Origin: Noviherbaspirillum galbum
Lineage (GTDB): Bacteria; Pseudomonadota; Gammaproteobacteria; Burkholderiales; Burkholderiaceae_D
Direction of reading: 5' to 3'
DNA: 64,000 nucleotides
Assembly: GCF_010974945.1 (NCBI RefSeq)
Contig: NZ_JAAIVB010000078.1
Location: 124,001-188,000, forward strand
Below, piece after piece: positions 36,416-45,031 of this stretch. Positions within the stretch are counted from its first letter, which is position 1, and every line of letters begins with the position of its first letter. The position numbers and the translations under genes are program-made. Below the pieces are notes generated by a model that worked only from the letters and a program-made list of their open reading frames with translations, ran no database searches and had not been told where the DNA came from.

Positions 36416-38683
36416 ATGAACCAGCTTCTGTTACCCGCACCGTCGCGTCCCACCGAAATCAACCAGGAATTGCGGGAGGTCTCCGTCCTTTCGCGCCTGT
36501 TCATGACCCTGTCCGACAGCCGCTGGCTGGTCGTCTTCATCACCATCCTCTGCACGCTGGGCGGATTGCTGTATGCGCTGGCCGCGACCCCGCTGTACGA
36601 GGCGAACCTGCTGGTGCAGGTCGAAGACATGTCCGGCGCGAGCGGCACGGGCAGCTCCAGCGCGCCGAAGAACATCCAGGGCGACCTGTCCGGCGCATTC
36701 GACATCCGCACGGCGACCGCATCGGAAATCGAGATCCTGCGCTCGCGCGCCGTGGTCAGGCAGGCGGTGGAAAACCTGAAGCTGTACATCGACCTGGAGC
36801 CGCACTATTTCCCGGTGATCGGCGCCGCCGTGGCGCGCTACAACAAGAAGCTGTCGACGCCCGGCATCGCGGGACATGGCGGCTACGTATGGGGCAGGGA
36901 AGATGCCGCCGTCTCGCGCTTCGACGTGCCGCCCGAGATGGAAGGCAGGCAGTTCGTCCTGCGGGTAGGAGATGGCAACACCTATCGGCTCCTGGACGAG
37001 GAACAGGGAATCGACATGCAGGGCCGGGTCGGACAGGTCCTCGCCGGACCGGCCGGCAACGGCCAGATCGTGCTGCAGGTCGACCGCATCGCGGCGCGTC
37101 CCGGCGCTGAATTCCTCCTCACCCGCAGGAACGTGATGGAGACCGTCAAGCGCCTGCAGTCCGGCCTGAGGATCGCCGAGTACGGCAAGCAGTCCGGCAT
37201 CATCGGCCTGCTGCTGGACGGCCCCGATCCGAAACGGACCGCAGCCATCCTGAACGACATCGGGCAAGAGTATTTCCAGCAAAACATCGAGCGCAAATCC
37301 GAAAAGGCCAAGAAATCGCTGAAGTGGCTGGACCGGCGGTTGCCCGCGCTCAAGACGGAACTGGAAGACGCGGAAACCCGCTACAAGGAGATGCGCCACC
37401 GCTTCGGCGCGGTGGACATCGGCGAGGAAGGCAAGGTATTGCTGCAGCAGACGACGTCCCTGCAGATGCGACTGACCGAGCTGAGCCAGAAGAAGATCGA
37501 GCTGCTGACACGGTTCGAGCCCGCCCACCCCTACCTGCAGATCATCGCCGGCCAGGAACGCGAGCTGAACGGCCGCATCGCCGTCCTCAACAACCGCATC
37601 AAGCAGCTGCCGGGCATCGAGCAGGAAATGCTGCGCCTGAGCCGGGACGTGAAGGTGAATACCGAGCTGTACACCAGCCTTCTCGGCACGGCCCAGCAAT
37701 TGCGCCTGGTAGCTTCCAGCGAGGTCGGCAACGCGCGGATTCTCGATCCGGCGGTAGTCCCCTCGAAGCCGGTCAAGCCGCACCGCGTGCTGGTGGTTGC
37801 CTTGTCGGCGCTCGCCGGCCTGGTGCTCGGCGTCCTGGCGGCGGTGGTGCGCAAGATGCTCGTCGGGAAGGTGGGCGATCCCGTCGAACTCGAAATGGCG
37901 CTCGGCCTGCCGGTCAGCGCGGCGATCCCCTACAGCGAGAACCAGGAACGCCTGTATCGCCTGGCGCTGCGCGGCGGCGGCAAGCCTGCGGTGCTGCCCC
38001 ACGATGCGCCCGACGGCGCGATCGAGGGCTTGCGCAGCCTGCGCGCCGCCCTGCAATTCACGATGAACGACGCGGTCAACAACATCGTGATGATCACCGG
38101 ACCGACCCAGGGCGTCGGCAAGTCCTTCGTTTCCGCCAATCTGTCGTCAGTGCTTGCCTCGATCGGCAAGCGAGTCCTGCTGATCGACGCCGACCTGCGG
38201 GCCGGCGACCTGCACCGGTACTTCAATGCCGATCACAACCGCGGCATGAGCGACGCGCTCGGCGAGCCGGCGGCCGACCGCGCCCGGCTCGACCAGCTGA
38301 TCCAGCATGACGTTGCCCGCAACCTCGATTTCCTGGCCGCCGGCCCCTTGTCGCCCACGCCGGCCGAACTGCTTGCCAGTCCGCAGCTGATGCGGCTGCT
38401 GCAGGAATGCGCCGCGCGCTACGACTACGTGCTGATCGACACCTCGCCGGTTCTGGCGGTGGCCGATGCCCTGGCCGTGGCGCCGATCGCCGGGGTTATC
38501 CTGAACGTGGTGCGCAGCGGGGTGAGCACGGTCAATGAAATCGAGGAATCGGTCAAGCATCTCAACAAGGCGGGGCGTTCCGTCACCGGGGTCGTCCTCA
38601 ACGATTCCGCCACGCGCTTCACCCATTACGGCTACGGCGAACGCTACGACCGCGGTCGTTCCCCAAGGGCGTTGGCATCATGA
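36416..38683 (+). CDS. Polysaccharide co-polymerase with tyrosine autokinase (Wzc/EpsB-like)
   Basis: The 755-residue inner-membrane protein has a Wzz domain between two helices (about 38-58 and 462-482) with a long periplasmic coiled coil, then a BY-kinase domain. Walker A (GPTQGVGKS) is near 562, Walker A' (VLLIDADLR) near 587 and Walker B (YVLIDTSP) near 680. The tail has Tyr738, Tyr740 and Tyr744 as likely autophosphorylation sites. It controls chain length and export. No Wza-like outer-membrane channel or Wzb phosphatase gene is in the window. ATG 36416 has GAGAG upstream. Confidence 0.92.
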   Translation: MNQLLLPAPSRPTEINQELREVSVLSRLFMTLSDSRWLVVFITILCTLGGLLYALAATPLYEANLLVQVEDMSGASGTGSSSAPKNIQGDLSGAFDIRTATASEIEILRSRAVVRQAVENLKLYIDLEPHYFPVIGAAVARYNKKLSTPGIAGHGGYVWGREDAAVSRFDVPPEMEGRQFVLRVGDGNTYRLLDEEQGIDMQGRVGQVLAGPAGNGQIVLQVDRIAARPGAEFLLTRRNVMETVKRLQSGLRIAEYGKQSGIIGLLLDGPDPKRTAAILNDIGQEYFQQNIERKSEKAKKSLKWLDRRLPALKTELEDAETRYKEMRHRFGAVDIGEEGKVLLQQTTSLQMRLTELSQKKIELLTRFEPAHPYLQIIAGQERELNGRIAVLNNRIKQLPGIEQEMLRLSRDVKVNTELYTSLLGTAQQLRLVASSEVGNARILDPAVVPSKPVKPHRVLVVALSALAGLVLGVLAAVVRKMLVGKVGDPVELEMALGLPVSAAIPYSENQERLYRLALRGGGKPAVLPHDAPDGAIEGLRSLRAALQFTMNDAVNNIVMITGPTQGVGKSFVSANLSSVLASIGKRVLLIDADLRAGDLHRYFNADHNRGMSDALGEPAADRARLDQLIQHDVARNLDFLAAGPLSPTPAELLASPQLMRLLQECAARYDYVLIDTSPVLAVADALAVAPIAGVILNVVRSGVSTVNEIEESVKHLNKAGRSVTGVVLNDSATRFTHYGYGERYDRGRSPRALAS

Positions 38684-39366
38684 GCGCGAACCTCGCCGAC
38701 ATCGAACGGGACGGCTGGCGGCGGCGCGCCGGCCTCGCCGGCAAGCGTGCCTTCGACGTGTGCGCGTCGGCCGCCGGACTTCTCGTGCTCGGTCCGCTGC
38801 TCCTGCTGATCGCCCTCATGGTGCGCCTGCTGCTTGGGTCGCCGGTGCTGTTCCGGCAGCAGCGGCCGGGTTGGCACGGCGTGCCGTTCTCCATTTGCAA
38901 GTTCCGCACCATGAATGACCGCCGCGATGCCTCCGGCGAATTGCTGCCCGACAGCGAACGACTCACGCGCTTCGGGCGCTTCCTGCGCAAGACCAGCCTC
39001 GACGAGCTGCCGGAATTGTTCGACGTCCTGCGCGGCAAGATGAGCCTGGTCGGCCCGCGTCCCCTGCTGATGGCTTACCTGCCTCGCTATACGCCGGAGC
39101 AATTCCGGCGGCATGACATGCGGCCGGGCATCACCGGCTGGGCGCAGGTGAACGGCAGACAGACGCTGAAGTTCAGCAAGCGCCTTGAGCATGATGTCTG
39201 GTATGTCGACCACTGGAGCTTCCTGCTCGACCTCAAGATCCTTCTCATGACCTTCAGCCGCGTGTCGTCCGGCAGCGGCGTGATTTCCGGGCAGGACGTC
39301 GAAGATGTCGACGATCTCGGGCTCAGCGCGCCGCGGGCGAAACCGGCCACGGGGAGGAACGCATGA
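38680..39366 (+). CDS. Priming glycosyl-1-phosphate transferase (PglC-like)
   Basis: The 228-residue protein belongs to the bacterial sugar transferase family. It has one N-terminal membrane segment (about 26-50), the KFRTMND motif, the catalytic Asp-Glu in SLDELPEL, LVGPRPLL and RPGITGWAQVNGR. It lacks the extra helices of WbaP-type enzymes, so it is the compact PglC type, which often uses UDP-diNAcBac or a related amino sugar. It transfers the first sugar phosphate to undecaprenyl phosphate. ATGA overlaps join it to the Wzc-like gene and the next GNAT gene. Confidence 0.92.
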   Translation: MSANLADIERDGWRRRAGLAGKRAFDVCASAAGLLVLGPLLLLIALMVRLLLGSPVLFRQQRPGWHGVPFSICKFRTMNDRRDASGELLPDSERLTRFGRFLRKTSLDELPELFDVLRGKMSLVGPRPLLMAYLPRYTPEQFRRHDMRPGITGWAQVNGRQTLKFSKRLEHDVWYVDHWSFLLDLKILLMTFSRVSSGSGVISGQDVEDVDDLGLSAPRAKPATGRNA

Positions 39367-39911
39367 ATTACCTGCTCGGCGACTGCCTACTGACGCTGCT
39401 GGAGGAAGACGACCTCGACCGGCTGCACGCGCAGAAGAACGATCCGGAGGTGGCCGCGCTGCTCGGCGGCTTCGGCTTCGGCTACTCGCGCGCCGGCCTG
39501 CGCAACTGGCTGCAGTCGCACAGCGGCCGCAGCGATGAACTGCTGCTCGCCATCCGCGACCGCGAGAGCAGGCTGTGCATCGGCCATGTCGGCCTGTACA
39601 AGATCGATTACCGCAACCAGACCTGCGAGTTCGGCATCATGATCGGCGACCGCGCTTACTGGGGCAAGGGCATCGGACGCCTGGCGACCCGGTTCGCGGT
39701 GCGCTACGCATTCGATGAACTCAACATGCATCGGATCGAGCTGACGCTGCTGGCCACCAACGAGCGCGCCAGGGCGCTCTACGCCAGCGTCGGCTTCCGC
39801 GAGGACGGTGTGCTGCGGCAGGCATGCTACAAGGGCGGGCGGCGTCTCGACGTGATCGTGATGTCGCTGCTGCGCGACGAGTTCGACGGAGGCGACGATC
39901 ATGCAGGCTGA
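39363..39911 (+). CDS. GNAT acetyltransferase (RimJ/RimL or PseH type)
   Basis: The 182-residue protein is a single GNAT domain: EFGIMIGDRAYWGKGIGRLA is the acetyl-CoA loop region, followed by LNMHRIELTLLATNERARALYASVGF. In this run it most likely acetylates an amino-sugar nucleotide, such as a 4-amino sugar made by the WbpM-type dehydratase and a DegT aminotransferase. It overlaps the genes on both sides (4 and 11 bp). Amino-acid acetylation is the alternative. Confidence 0.85.
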   Translation: MNYLLGDCLLTLLEEDDLDRLHAQKNDPEVAALLGGFGFGYSRAGLRNWLQSHSGRSDELLLAIRDRESRLCIGHVGLYKIDYRNQTCEFGIMIGDRAYWGKGIGRLATRFAVRYAFDELNMHRIELTLLATNERARALYASVGFREDGVLRQACYKGGRRLDVIVMSLLRDEFDGGDDHAG

Positions 39912-41070
39912 CCGCTGGGAACAAGGGTCGGATTTCCATCTTCCGGCCATCTGGCACGAGGCGCATGCGGATTTGCTGCGCGCGCCGGCCACGCCGCCCT
40001 GGCGAAGCAGGGCACATGCCTATGCCTCCGGCCGGGATGCCTTCCATGCGCTGATCGGCCATGGCATGCAAACGCGCGGCTGGCGCCGCCTCTGGGTGCC
40101 GAGCTATTACTGCCAGCGGGTGGTGGCCAGCCTGGTGCAAACCGGCATATCCCTTGCGGTCTACACGGATGGGCCTGACATGGCGGCGCCCGAACTGGAC
40201 GAAGATTCCCTGCGCGAAGGGGATGTGCTGCTCGCAGTGAATTTCTTCGGCCTGCGCGCAGCCCTCGCGCTGCCGCCGTCCTTGCAGTCGCGCCTGGAGC
40301 TCATCGAAGACCACACCCATGATCCTTGGTCGCCCTGGGCGGCGGCCAGCACCGCCGACTGGTGCGTCGCTTCCCTGCGCAAGACCCTGCCCCTGCCGGA
40401 TGGCGGCATGCTCTGGTCGCCGGGCGGGCATGCCCTGCCCGCGGCGCCGGTGTCGTCGCCGCAGCGCGACGCCGGCTCCCAGCGCCGGCTCGCCGCGATG
40501 CTGCTCAAGGCGATGTATCTCGACGGCGCCGTGGTGGAGAAGGCGGTGTTCCGCCAGCTTTACCTGGAAGCGGAACAGGCGCTGGACGAGGCCGGCACGT
40601 CGGCCATGACGGCGTGGGCGCAGGCGCTGAACCGGGTCATGCCGGTCGCGTCGATGCGGCCATGGCGCCGCAGGAACTGGGACCGGCTGGCCGCCGCGGT
40701 GGAATCCATGGCCGGGGCCGCGGACACGCCCGCGGTGCGCGTGCTGCGTCCGGACGATGCGCAGGCATGCCCGCTCGGCTGCCAGCTGGTGTTCGACACC
40801 CCGTCGCTGCGCGACGCCATCCGGGAGCGCCTGAACCGGGAACGCATCTACACGGCGGTGCTGTGGCCGCTGGACACGCCAGTGCTGCCGGGAGTGCCGG
40901 CCCGTCACCGGCGGCTCGGCAAGACGATGCTTTCCATCCACTGCGACAACCGCTATGGGGAAGCTGACATGGAACGCGTGGCAGATGCGCTCGGAAATGC
41001 GCTAGCCGAAGAAGCGCGGGCGCCGTTGGCGCAGGATCCCCCGGCAATGGCCAGCCTGGCCCTCAAGTGA
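39901..41070 (+). CDS. DegT-like PLP-dependent protein
   Basis: The 389-residue product has the fold of DegT/DnrJ aminotransferases but is divergent. WVPSYYCQRVVASLVQTG, LIEDHTHDPW with Asp137, and SLRKTLPLPDGGMLW with Lys161 as the Schiff-base residue are seen. The GTAAL-type cofactor segment is replaced by RDAFHALIGHG. It may aminate a keto sugar or act on an amino-acid substituent. It overlaps the GNAT gene by 11 bp and precedes the FemAB-like gene by 86 bp. Confidence 0.75.
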   Translation: MQADRWEQGSDFHLPAIWHEAHADLLRAPATPPWRSRAHAYASGRDAFHALIGHGMQTRGWRRLWVPSYYCQRVVASLVQTGISLAVYTDGPDMAAPELDEDSLREGDVLLAVNFFGLRAALALPPSLQSRLELIEDHTHDPWSPWAAASTADWCVASLRKTLPLPDGGMLWSPGGHALPAAPVSSPQRDAGSQRRLAAMLLKAMYLDGAVVEKAVFRQLYLEAEQALDEAGTSAMTAWAQALNRVMPVASMRPWRRRNWDRLAAAVESMAGAADTPAVRVLRPDDAQACPLGCQLVFDTPSLRDAIRERLNRERIYTAVLWPLDTPVLPGVPARHRRLGKTMLSIHCDNRYGEADMERVADALGNALAEEARAPLAQDPPAMASLALK

Positions 41071-41156
41071 GGGGACAAGTGAGGGGGCAAATGTGGGGCG
41101 ATGGGCATGAGCGCCGCCTGCCGGGGCGCCGCATGCAGCATTTCTAGACTGCCGGC

Positions 41157-42389
41157 ATGGAGAACAGCGTGATGGAACAGACAGCATATTCAAGACAGGA
41201 CCAGGGAGTGCGCGATGCCATGGAAAACATGGCGCGCCAGGGCTGCCTTGCCGATCCGGCGCAGGAGCGGGCGGCCGACGCCGTCCGCCCGCTCGCCCAG
41301 CCCCGGCTGGCATGGCTTTCCCTGGATGATCCCGACGACCGCAGGCGCTACGCCGCATTGTGGAAAGCCAGCGCGGCCAGGCGGCCGCAGGATGCTCCCG
41401 AGTACCTCGACCTGGTCCAGCCGCGTCATTACCGCCAGGTGGCGGTGCACTACACCCATCCGGGCGGAACCGTGCTGTATCCCTTCTTCGAGTGCGAGGT
41501 GCGCGACCTGCCGGGATTCGCGGGGGCACCGGCCGGCATGCGGCACATCGTGTCGCCCTATGGCTATGGCGGGCCGCTGCATGAAGGCGATCCCGCGCGC
41601 AAGGCTGCCGTGTCGCGGGACTTCGAAGCCGCGCTCAACGCGGAATTGCGCAGGCGCGGCTGCGTGACCGAGTTCGTGCGCGAGGACCTGTTTTCCGGGC
41701 GGCTGGCAGATCGCACCGACGGAGAGCTGGTCGATCACCAGCCGAACGTGGTGGTCCGCCTGCGGCGCGACCCGGAATCGATCTGGAACGGCTACAAGAA
41801 TACCGCGCGCCGCAATATCCGCCAGGCACAGCGCGCCGGCCTGCGCGTATCCTTCGACCACCGCGGCAGCGGGCTGGGCGGCTTCCTGGACGTGTACTAC
41901 GAAACGATGCGGCGGCGCGACGCGTCGGATTTCTTCTTCATTCCCGCGGAACGGTTCGAGGCATTGACGGCCGCGCTCTGTCCGCTCGGGAACGTGGCCT
42001 ATGTCTACGTCCACGACGGCGACACGGTGGTGGCATCGGACCTGCTGCTGATCTGCGGGGACGCGCTGTACGCCTTCCTCAGCGCCTCGCGCGCGTCTGC
42101 CTTCCAGAAACGTCCGAACGACTTGATGCGGCACGAAAGCATCATGTGGGGTCATGCGCACGGCTACCGGCACTACGTCCTGGGCGGCGGCGTCAGTCCG
42201 AGCGACGGCATCTATCGCTTCAAGCTGGCATTCGACGCCGGCGGCCTGGTTCCTTTCCGCACCAGGCACGTCATCCATGACGCGGCGGCCTGCGAGCGGC
42301 TGGTGTCCATCCGACGCATGGCGGAAGCGGAACGTGGACGGCCGGACTGGCAGCCCCGGCCCGGTTTCTTCCCGGACTATCTCGCCTGA
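41157..42389 (+). CDS. FemAB-like peptidyl/aminoacyl transferase
   Basis: The 410-residue protein resembles the double-GNAT FemAB family. The C-terminal half shows WNGYKNTARRNIRQAQRAGL, VYYETMRRRDASDFFF, DLLLICGDALYAFLSAS and MRHESIMWGHAHGYRHYVLG, all typical. FemAB proteins transfer amino acids from aminoacyl-tRNA; members in polysaccharide loci may add an amino acid to a sugar. Relatives are often annotated as exosortase-associated, but no exosortase or PEP-CTERM gene is present here. Starts at 41157 and 41172 are both possible and neither has a strong ribosome binding site. Confidence 0.75.
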   Translation: MENSVMEQTAYSRQDQGVRDAMENMARQGCLADPAQERAADAVRPLAQPRLAWLSLDDPDDRRRYAALWKASAARRPQDAPEYLDLVQPRHYRQVAVHYTHPGGTVLYPFFECEVRDLPGFAGAPAGMRHIVSPYGYGGPLHEGDPARKAAVSRDFEAALNAELRRRGCVTEFVREDLFSGRLADRTDGELVDHQPNVVVRLRRDPESIWNGYKNTARRNIRQAQRAGLRVSFDHRGSGLGGFLDVYYETMRRRDASDFFFIPAERFEALTAALCPLGNVAYVYVHDGDTVVASDLLLICGDALYAFLSASRASAFQKRPNDLMRHESIMWGHAHGYRHYVLGGGVSPSDGIYRFKLAFDAGGLVPFRTRHVIHDAAACERLVSIRRMAEAERGRPDWQPRPGFFPDYLA

Positions 42390-42440
42390 GCGGCCCTTGC
42401 GGCCGCGCCGGTCATCCTTGAATAACAAGAAGAGGATCCC

Positions 42441-43718
42441 ATGCTCAACACGCCGTTTTCACCCTGGCCCAGCTTCACGCCCGAGGAAGCGCGCCGCATC
42501 GGCGAGGTGCTGCTGTCCAACAAGGTGAACTACTGGACGGGCGAGGAATGCTGCCATTTCGAACAGGAGTTCGCCGGCTGGGCCGGCACGCGCCACGCGG
42601 TCGCGGTGGCGAACGGCACGGTGGCGCTCGACCTCGCGTTCAAGGCGCTCGGCATCGGCGCGGGGGACGAAGTGATCGTGACGCCGCGCACCTTCCTCGC
42701 CTCGGTCAGCAGCATCGTGAACGCCGGCGCGACGCCGGTGTTCGCCGACGTCGACCGCGACTCGCAGAACATCACCGCGCGCACCATCGGCGCGGTGCTC
42801 GGTCCGCGAACCCGCGCCATCGTCTGCGTGCATCTTGCCGGCTGGCCCTGCGACATGGACCCGATCATGGCGCTGGCGAGGCAGCGTGGCCTGTACGTCA
42901 TCGAGGACTGCGCCCAGGCGCATGGCGCGGTGTACAAGGGCCGCAAGGTCGGCGGCATCGGCGACGTCGGCGCCTGGTCGTTCTGCCAGGACAAGATCAT
43001 CAGCACCGGCGGCGAAGGCGGCATGGTCACGACGAACGACGAGGCATTGTGGCGCCGGATGTGGTCCTACAAGGATCACGGCAAGTCCTGGGAAGCGGTC
43101 TACGAACGTGCCCATCCCCCGGGGTTCCGCTGGCTGCACGATTCCTTCGGCACCAACTGGCGCATGCTTGAAATCCAGGCCGCGCTCGGACGCATGCAGC
43201 TTGCCCGGCTGCCGGCGATGTCGGCGGCGCGCCGGGCGAACGCCGCGCGGCTGGCCGCCGCCTGCCGTCCGTTCAAGGTGCTGCGCGTGCCGGTTCCTCC
43301 CCCGGACGTGGAACATGCCTGCTACCGGTTCTACGCCTTCGTCGAGCCGCGCCGGCTGGCGGGCGGCTGGTCCCGCGACCGCATCGTGGATGAGATCAAC
43401 GCCCGGGGCGTGCCATGCTTCCAGGGCACCTGCTCCGAGGTGTACCTCGAACGGGCTTTCGATGGCACCGGCCTGCGTCCGCGGGCGAGGCTGCCGGTGG
43501 CAAGGGAGCTTGGCGAAACCAGCCTGGCGATGCTGGTGCATCCGACCTTGACCCAGGCGGAGCTGGACGAGGCCTGCCGGGCGCTCGCTGTCGTGCTGGC
43601 GAAGGCGGAAGCGGACGACACCCCGCGCCGGTCGTGGCGTCCCGTTCCTCACATCCGGCCCGGAGAACTTCCCTGGCGGCAGGGGCAGGGCTCGGCGACC
43701 GGCACGAGAGCGCCATGA
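42441..43718 (+). CDS. DegT/DnrJ/EryC1/StrS sugar aminotransferase
   Basis: The 425-residue PLP enzyme carries ANGTVALDLAF (phosphate loop), Asp156 in VIEDCAQAHGA and Lys185 in SFCQDKIISTGGEGG. It likely converts a keto-sugar nucleotide to an amino sugar; the WbpM-type dehydratase product is one candidate substrate. AGAAGAGG lies before ATG 42441. A 35-residue basic, Pro-rich tail (DTPRRSWRPVPHIRPG...) extends beyond the family's usual end. Its stop overlaps the flippase start (ATGA). Confidence 0.9.
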   Translation: MLNTPFSPWPSFTPEEARRIGEVLLSNKVNYWTGEECCHFEQEFAGWAGTRHAVAVANGTVALDLAFKALGIGAGDEVIVTPRTFLASVSSIVNAGATPVFADVDRDSQNITARTIGAVLGPRTRAIVCVHLAGWPCDMDPIMALARQRGLYVIEDCAQAHGAVYKGRKVGGIGDVGAWSFCQDKIISTGGEGGMVTTNDEALWRRMWSYKDHGKSWEAVYERAHPPGFRWLHDSFGTNWRMLEIQAALGRMQLARLPAMSAARRANAARLAAACRPFKVLRVPVPPPDVEHACYRFYAFVEPRRLAGGWSRDRIVDEINARGVPCFQGTCSEVYLERAFDGTGLRPRARLPVARELGETSLAMLVHPTLTQAELDEACRALAVVLAKAEADDTPRRSWRPVPHIRPGELPWRQGQGSATGTRAP

Positions 43719-45031
43719 GCCAGCCCGAGCAATCGACGCAACGCGCCAACGCCGGACGTTTCTGGACCAACGTGGGCACCGCCCTCAGCGGCGTGGTCCT
43801 GGCGCAAGCCATACCCCTGCTGGGTTCGCTGGCGATCGCGCGGCTCTATGCGCCGGCGGACTTCGGCCTTTACGCCACGTGGCTCGGGGTCGTCACCATG
43901 CTGAGCGTCATCCTGACCGGCCGCTTCGACATGACGCTCGCCATCGTTGCCACCGGGCGGCCCCGGGCGGTCGCGGTATGCGGCACCCTATCAACCTGCG
44001 TGCTCGGCGCGCTCGCGCTCGCGGCGGCCGGCCTGCCGCTGGTGTGGCTGGCGCCCGGCCTCATGCGTCCGCTCACGATACCGCTCGCCCTGCTGACGAT
44101 ACCGGCCGCCCTCGGCTTTGCCGCGTCCAAGACCTGGCAATCCTGGGCCGCCGCGTCGGGGCAGCTGCGCGTGCTGTCCACCATGCGGATCTGCCAGGCG
44201 GCCGTCATCACCGCCACCCAGATCATCGTCGGCTGGTTCCTGCCAAGCGCCCTCGGCATGGCGGGCAGCTTCTTGTTCGGCGTTGCCGCCAGCGTGCTCA
44301 TGTCCTCCCGGCTCATGCCGCTGCCGCTGCGCGAGTTCGACGGCATTCGCGATTTCCGGCACGCGGTGCGCGCCTACTGGAGGGCGAACTACCGCTTTCC
44401 GCTGCTGGCCCTGCCGGCGGACGCCATCAGCGCCTGCGCCGCCATGCTGCCGCTCATTCTCCTGGCGAACCGCTTCGGCGCGGAAGTGAGCGGCTTGCTG
44501 GCGCTGGCGATCCGCGTGCTCGGCGCGCCGATCAGCCTGCTGGGCACGGCGGTGCTCGACGTGTTCTGGCGGACGTCCGGCGAGAGCTTCCGCGAGCGCG
44601 GGCATTGCCGCGACGACTATTTGCGCACGTTCAAGGTCTTGTCCGCCGGTGCGGCGGCGGTGTCGATCGTCATCGTGGCGTTTTCCGAACCCTTGTTCGT
44701 GCTGGCCTTCGGCGAAAAATGGCGCGAGGCCGGACGCATCGCCGCCTGGCTGATGCCGATGTTCGCGCTGAGCTTCGTCGCCAGCCCGCTGAGCTTCGTG
44801 TTCTACGTCGCCGACAAGCAGCATGTCGATCTCGCCTGGCAGCTTGGCGTGCTGGGAATGACCTTGTCCGCCTATCTGCTGGCACCGAGCTACCCGATGG
44901 CGATCCGGATGTATTCCGCCGGCTACAGCCTGTTGTACCTCGTGTACCTGGCCTTGTCATGGCGCTTCAGCCAGGGCTCGCGGGTGACGGCGAACGAAGA
45001 ACGCGTAAAAAGAACGGGAAACCCATCATGA
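43715..45031 (+). CDS. wzx: Wzx-type polysaccharide flippase
   Basis: The 438-residue protein has about twelve membrane helices and matches the MOP/PST flippase family: RFWTNVGTALSGVVLAQAIP and ARLYAPADFGLYATWLG at the start, then alternating helices with short polar loops. It would flip undecaprenyl-linked repeat units to the periplasm for the Wzy-like polymerase. ATG 43715 overlaps the previous stop, and its own stop overlaps the start of the second wbpG. The start is fixed by this coupling and by the family's N-terminus. Confidence 0.9.
   Translation: MSQPEQSTQRANAGRFWTNVGTALSGVVLAQAIPLLGSLAIARLYAPADFGLYATWLGVVTMLSVILTGRFDMTLAIVATGRPRAVAVCGTLSTCVLGALALAAAGLPLVWLAPGLMRPLTIPLALLTIPAALGFAASKTWQSWAAASGQLRVLSTMRICQAAVITATQIIVGWFLPSALGMAGSFLFGVAASVLMSSRLMPLPLREFDGIRDFRHAVRAYWRANYRFPLLALPADAISACAAMLPLILLANRFGAEVSGLLALAIRVLGAPISLLGTAVLDVFWRTSGESFRERGHCRDDYLRTFKVLSAGAAAVSIVIVAFSEPLFVLAFGEKWREAGRIAAWLMPMFALSFVASPLSFVFYVADKQHVDLAWQLGVLGMTLSAYLLAPSYPMAIRMYSAGYSLLYLVYLALSWRFSQGSRVTANEERVKRTGNPS

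Noticed and set aside
41157-42389. Exosortase/PEP-CTERM system suggested by the FemAB-like gene
   Set aside because: No exosortase, PEP-CTERM protein or associated histidine kinase/regulator is in the window.
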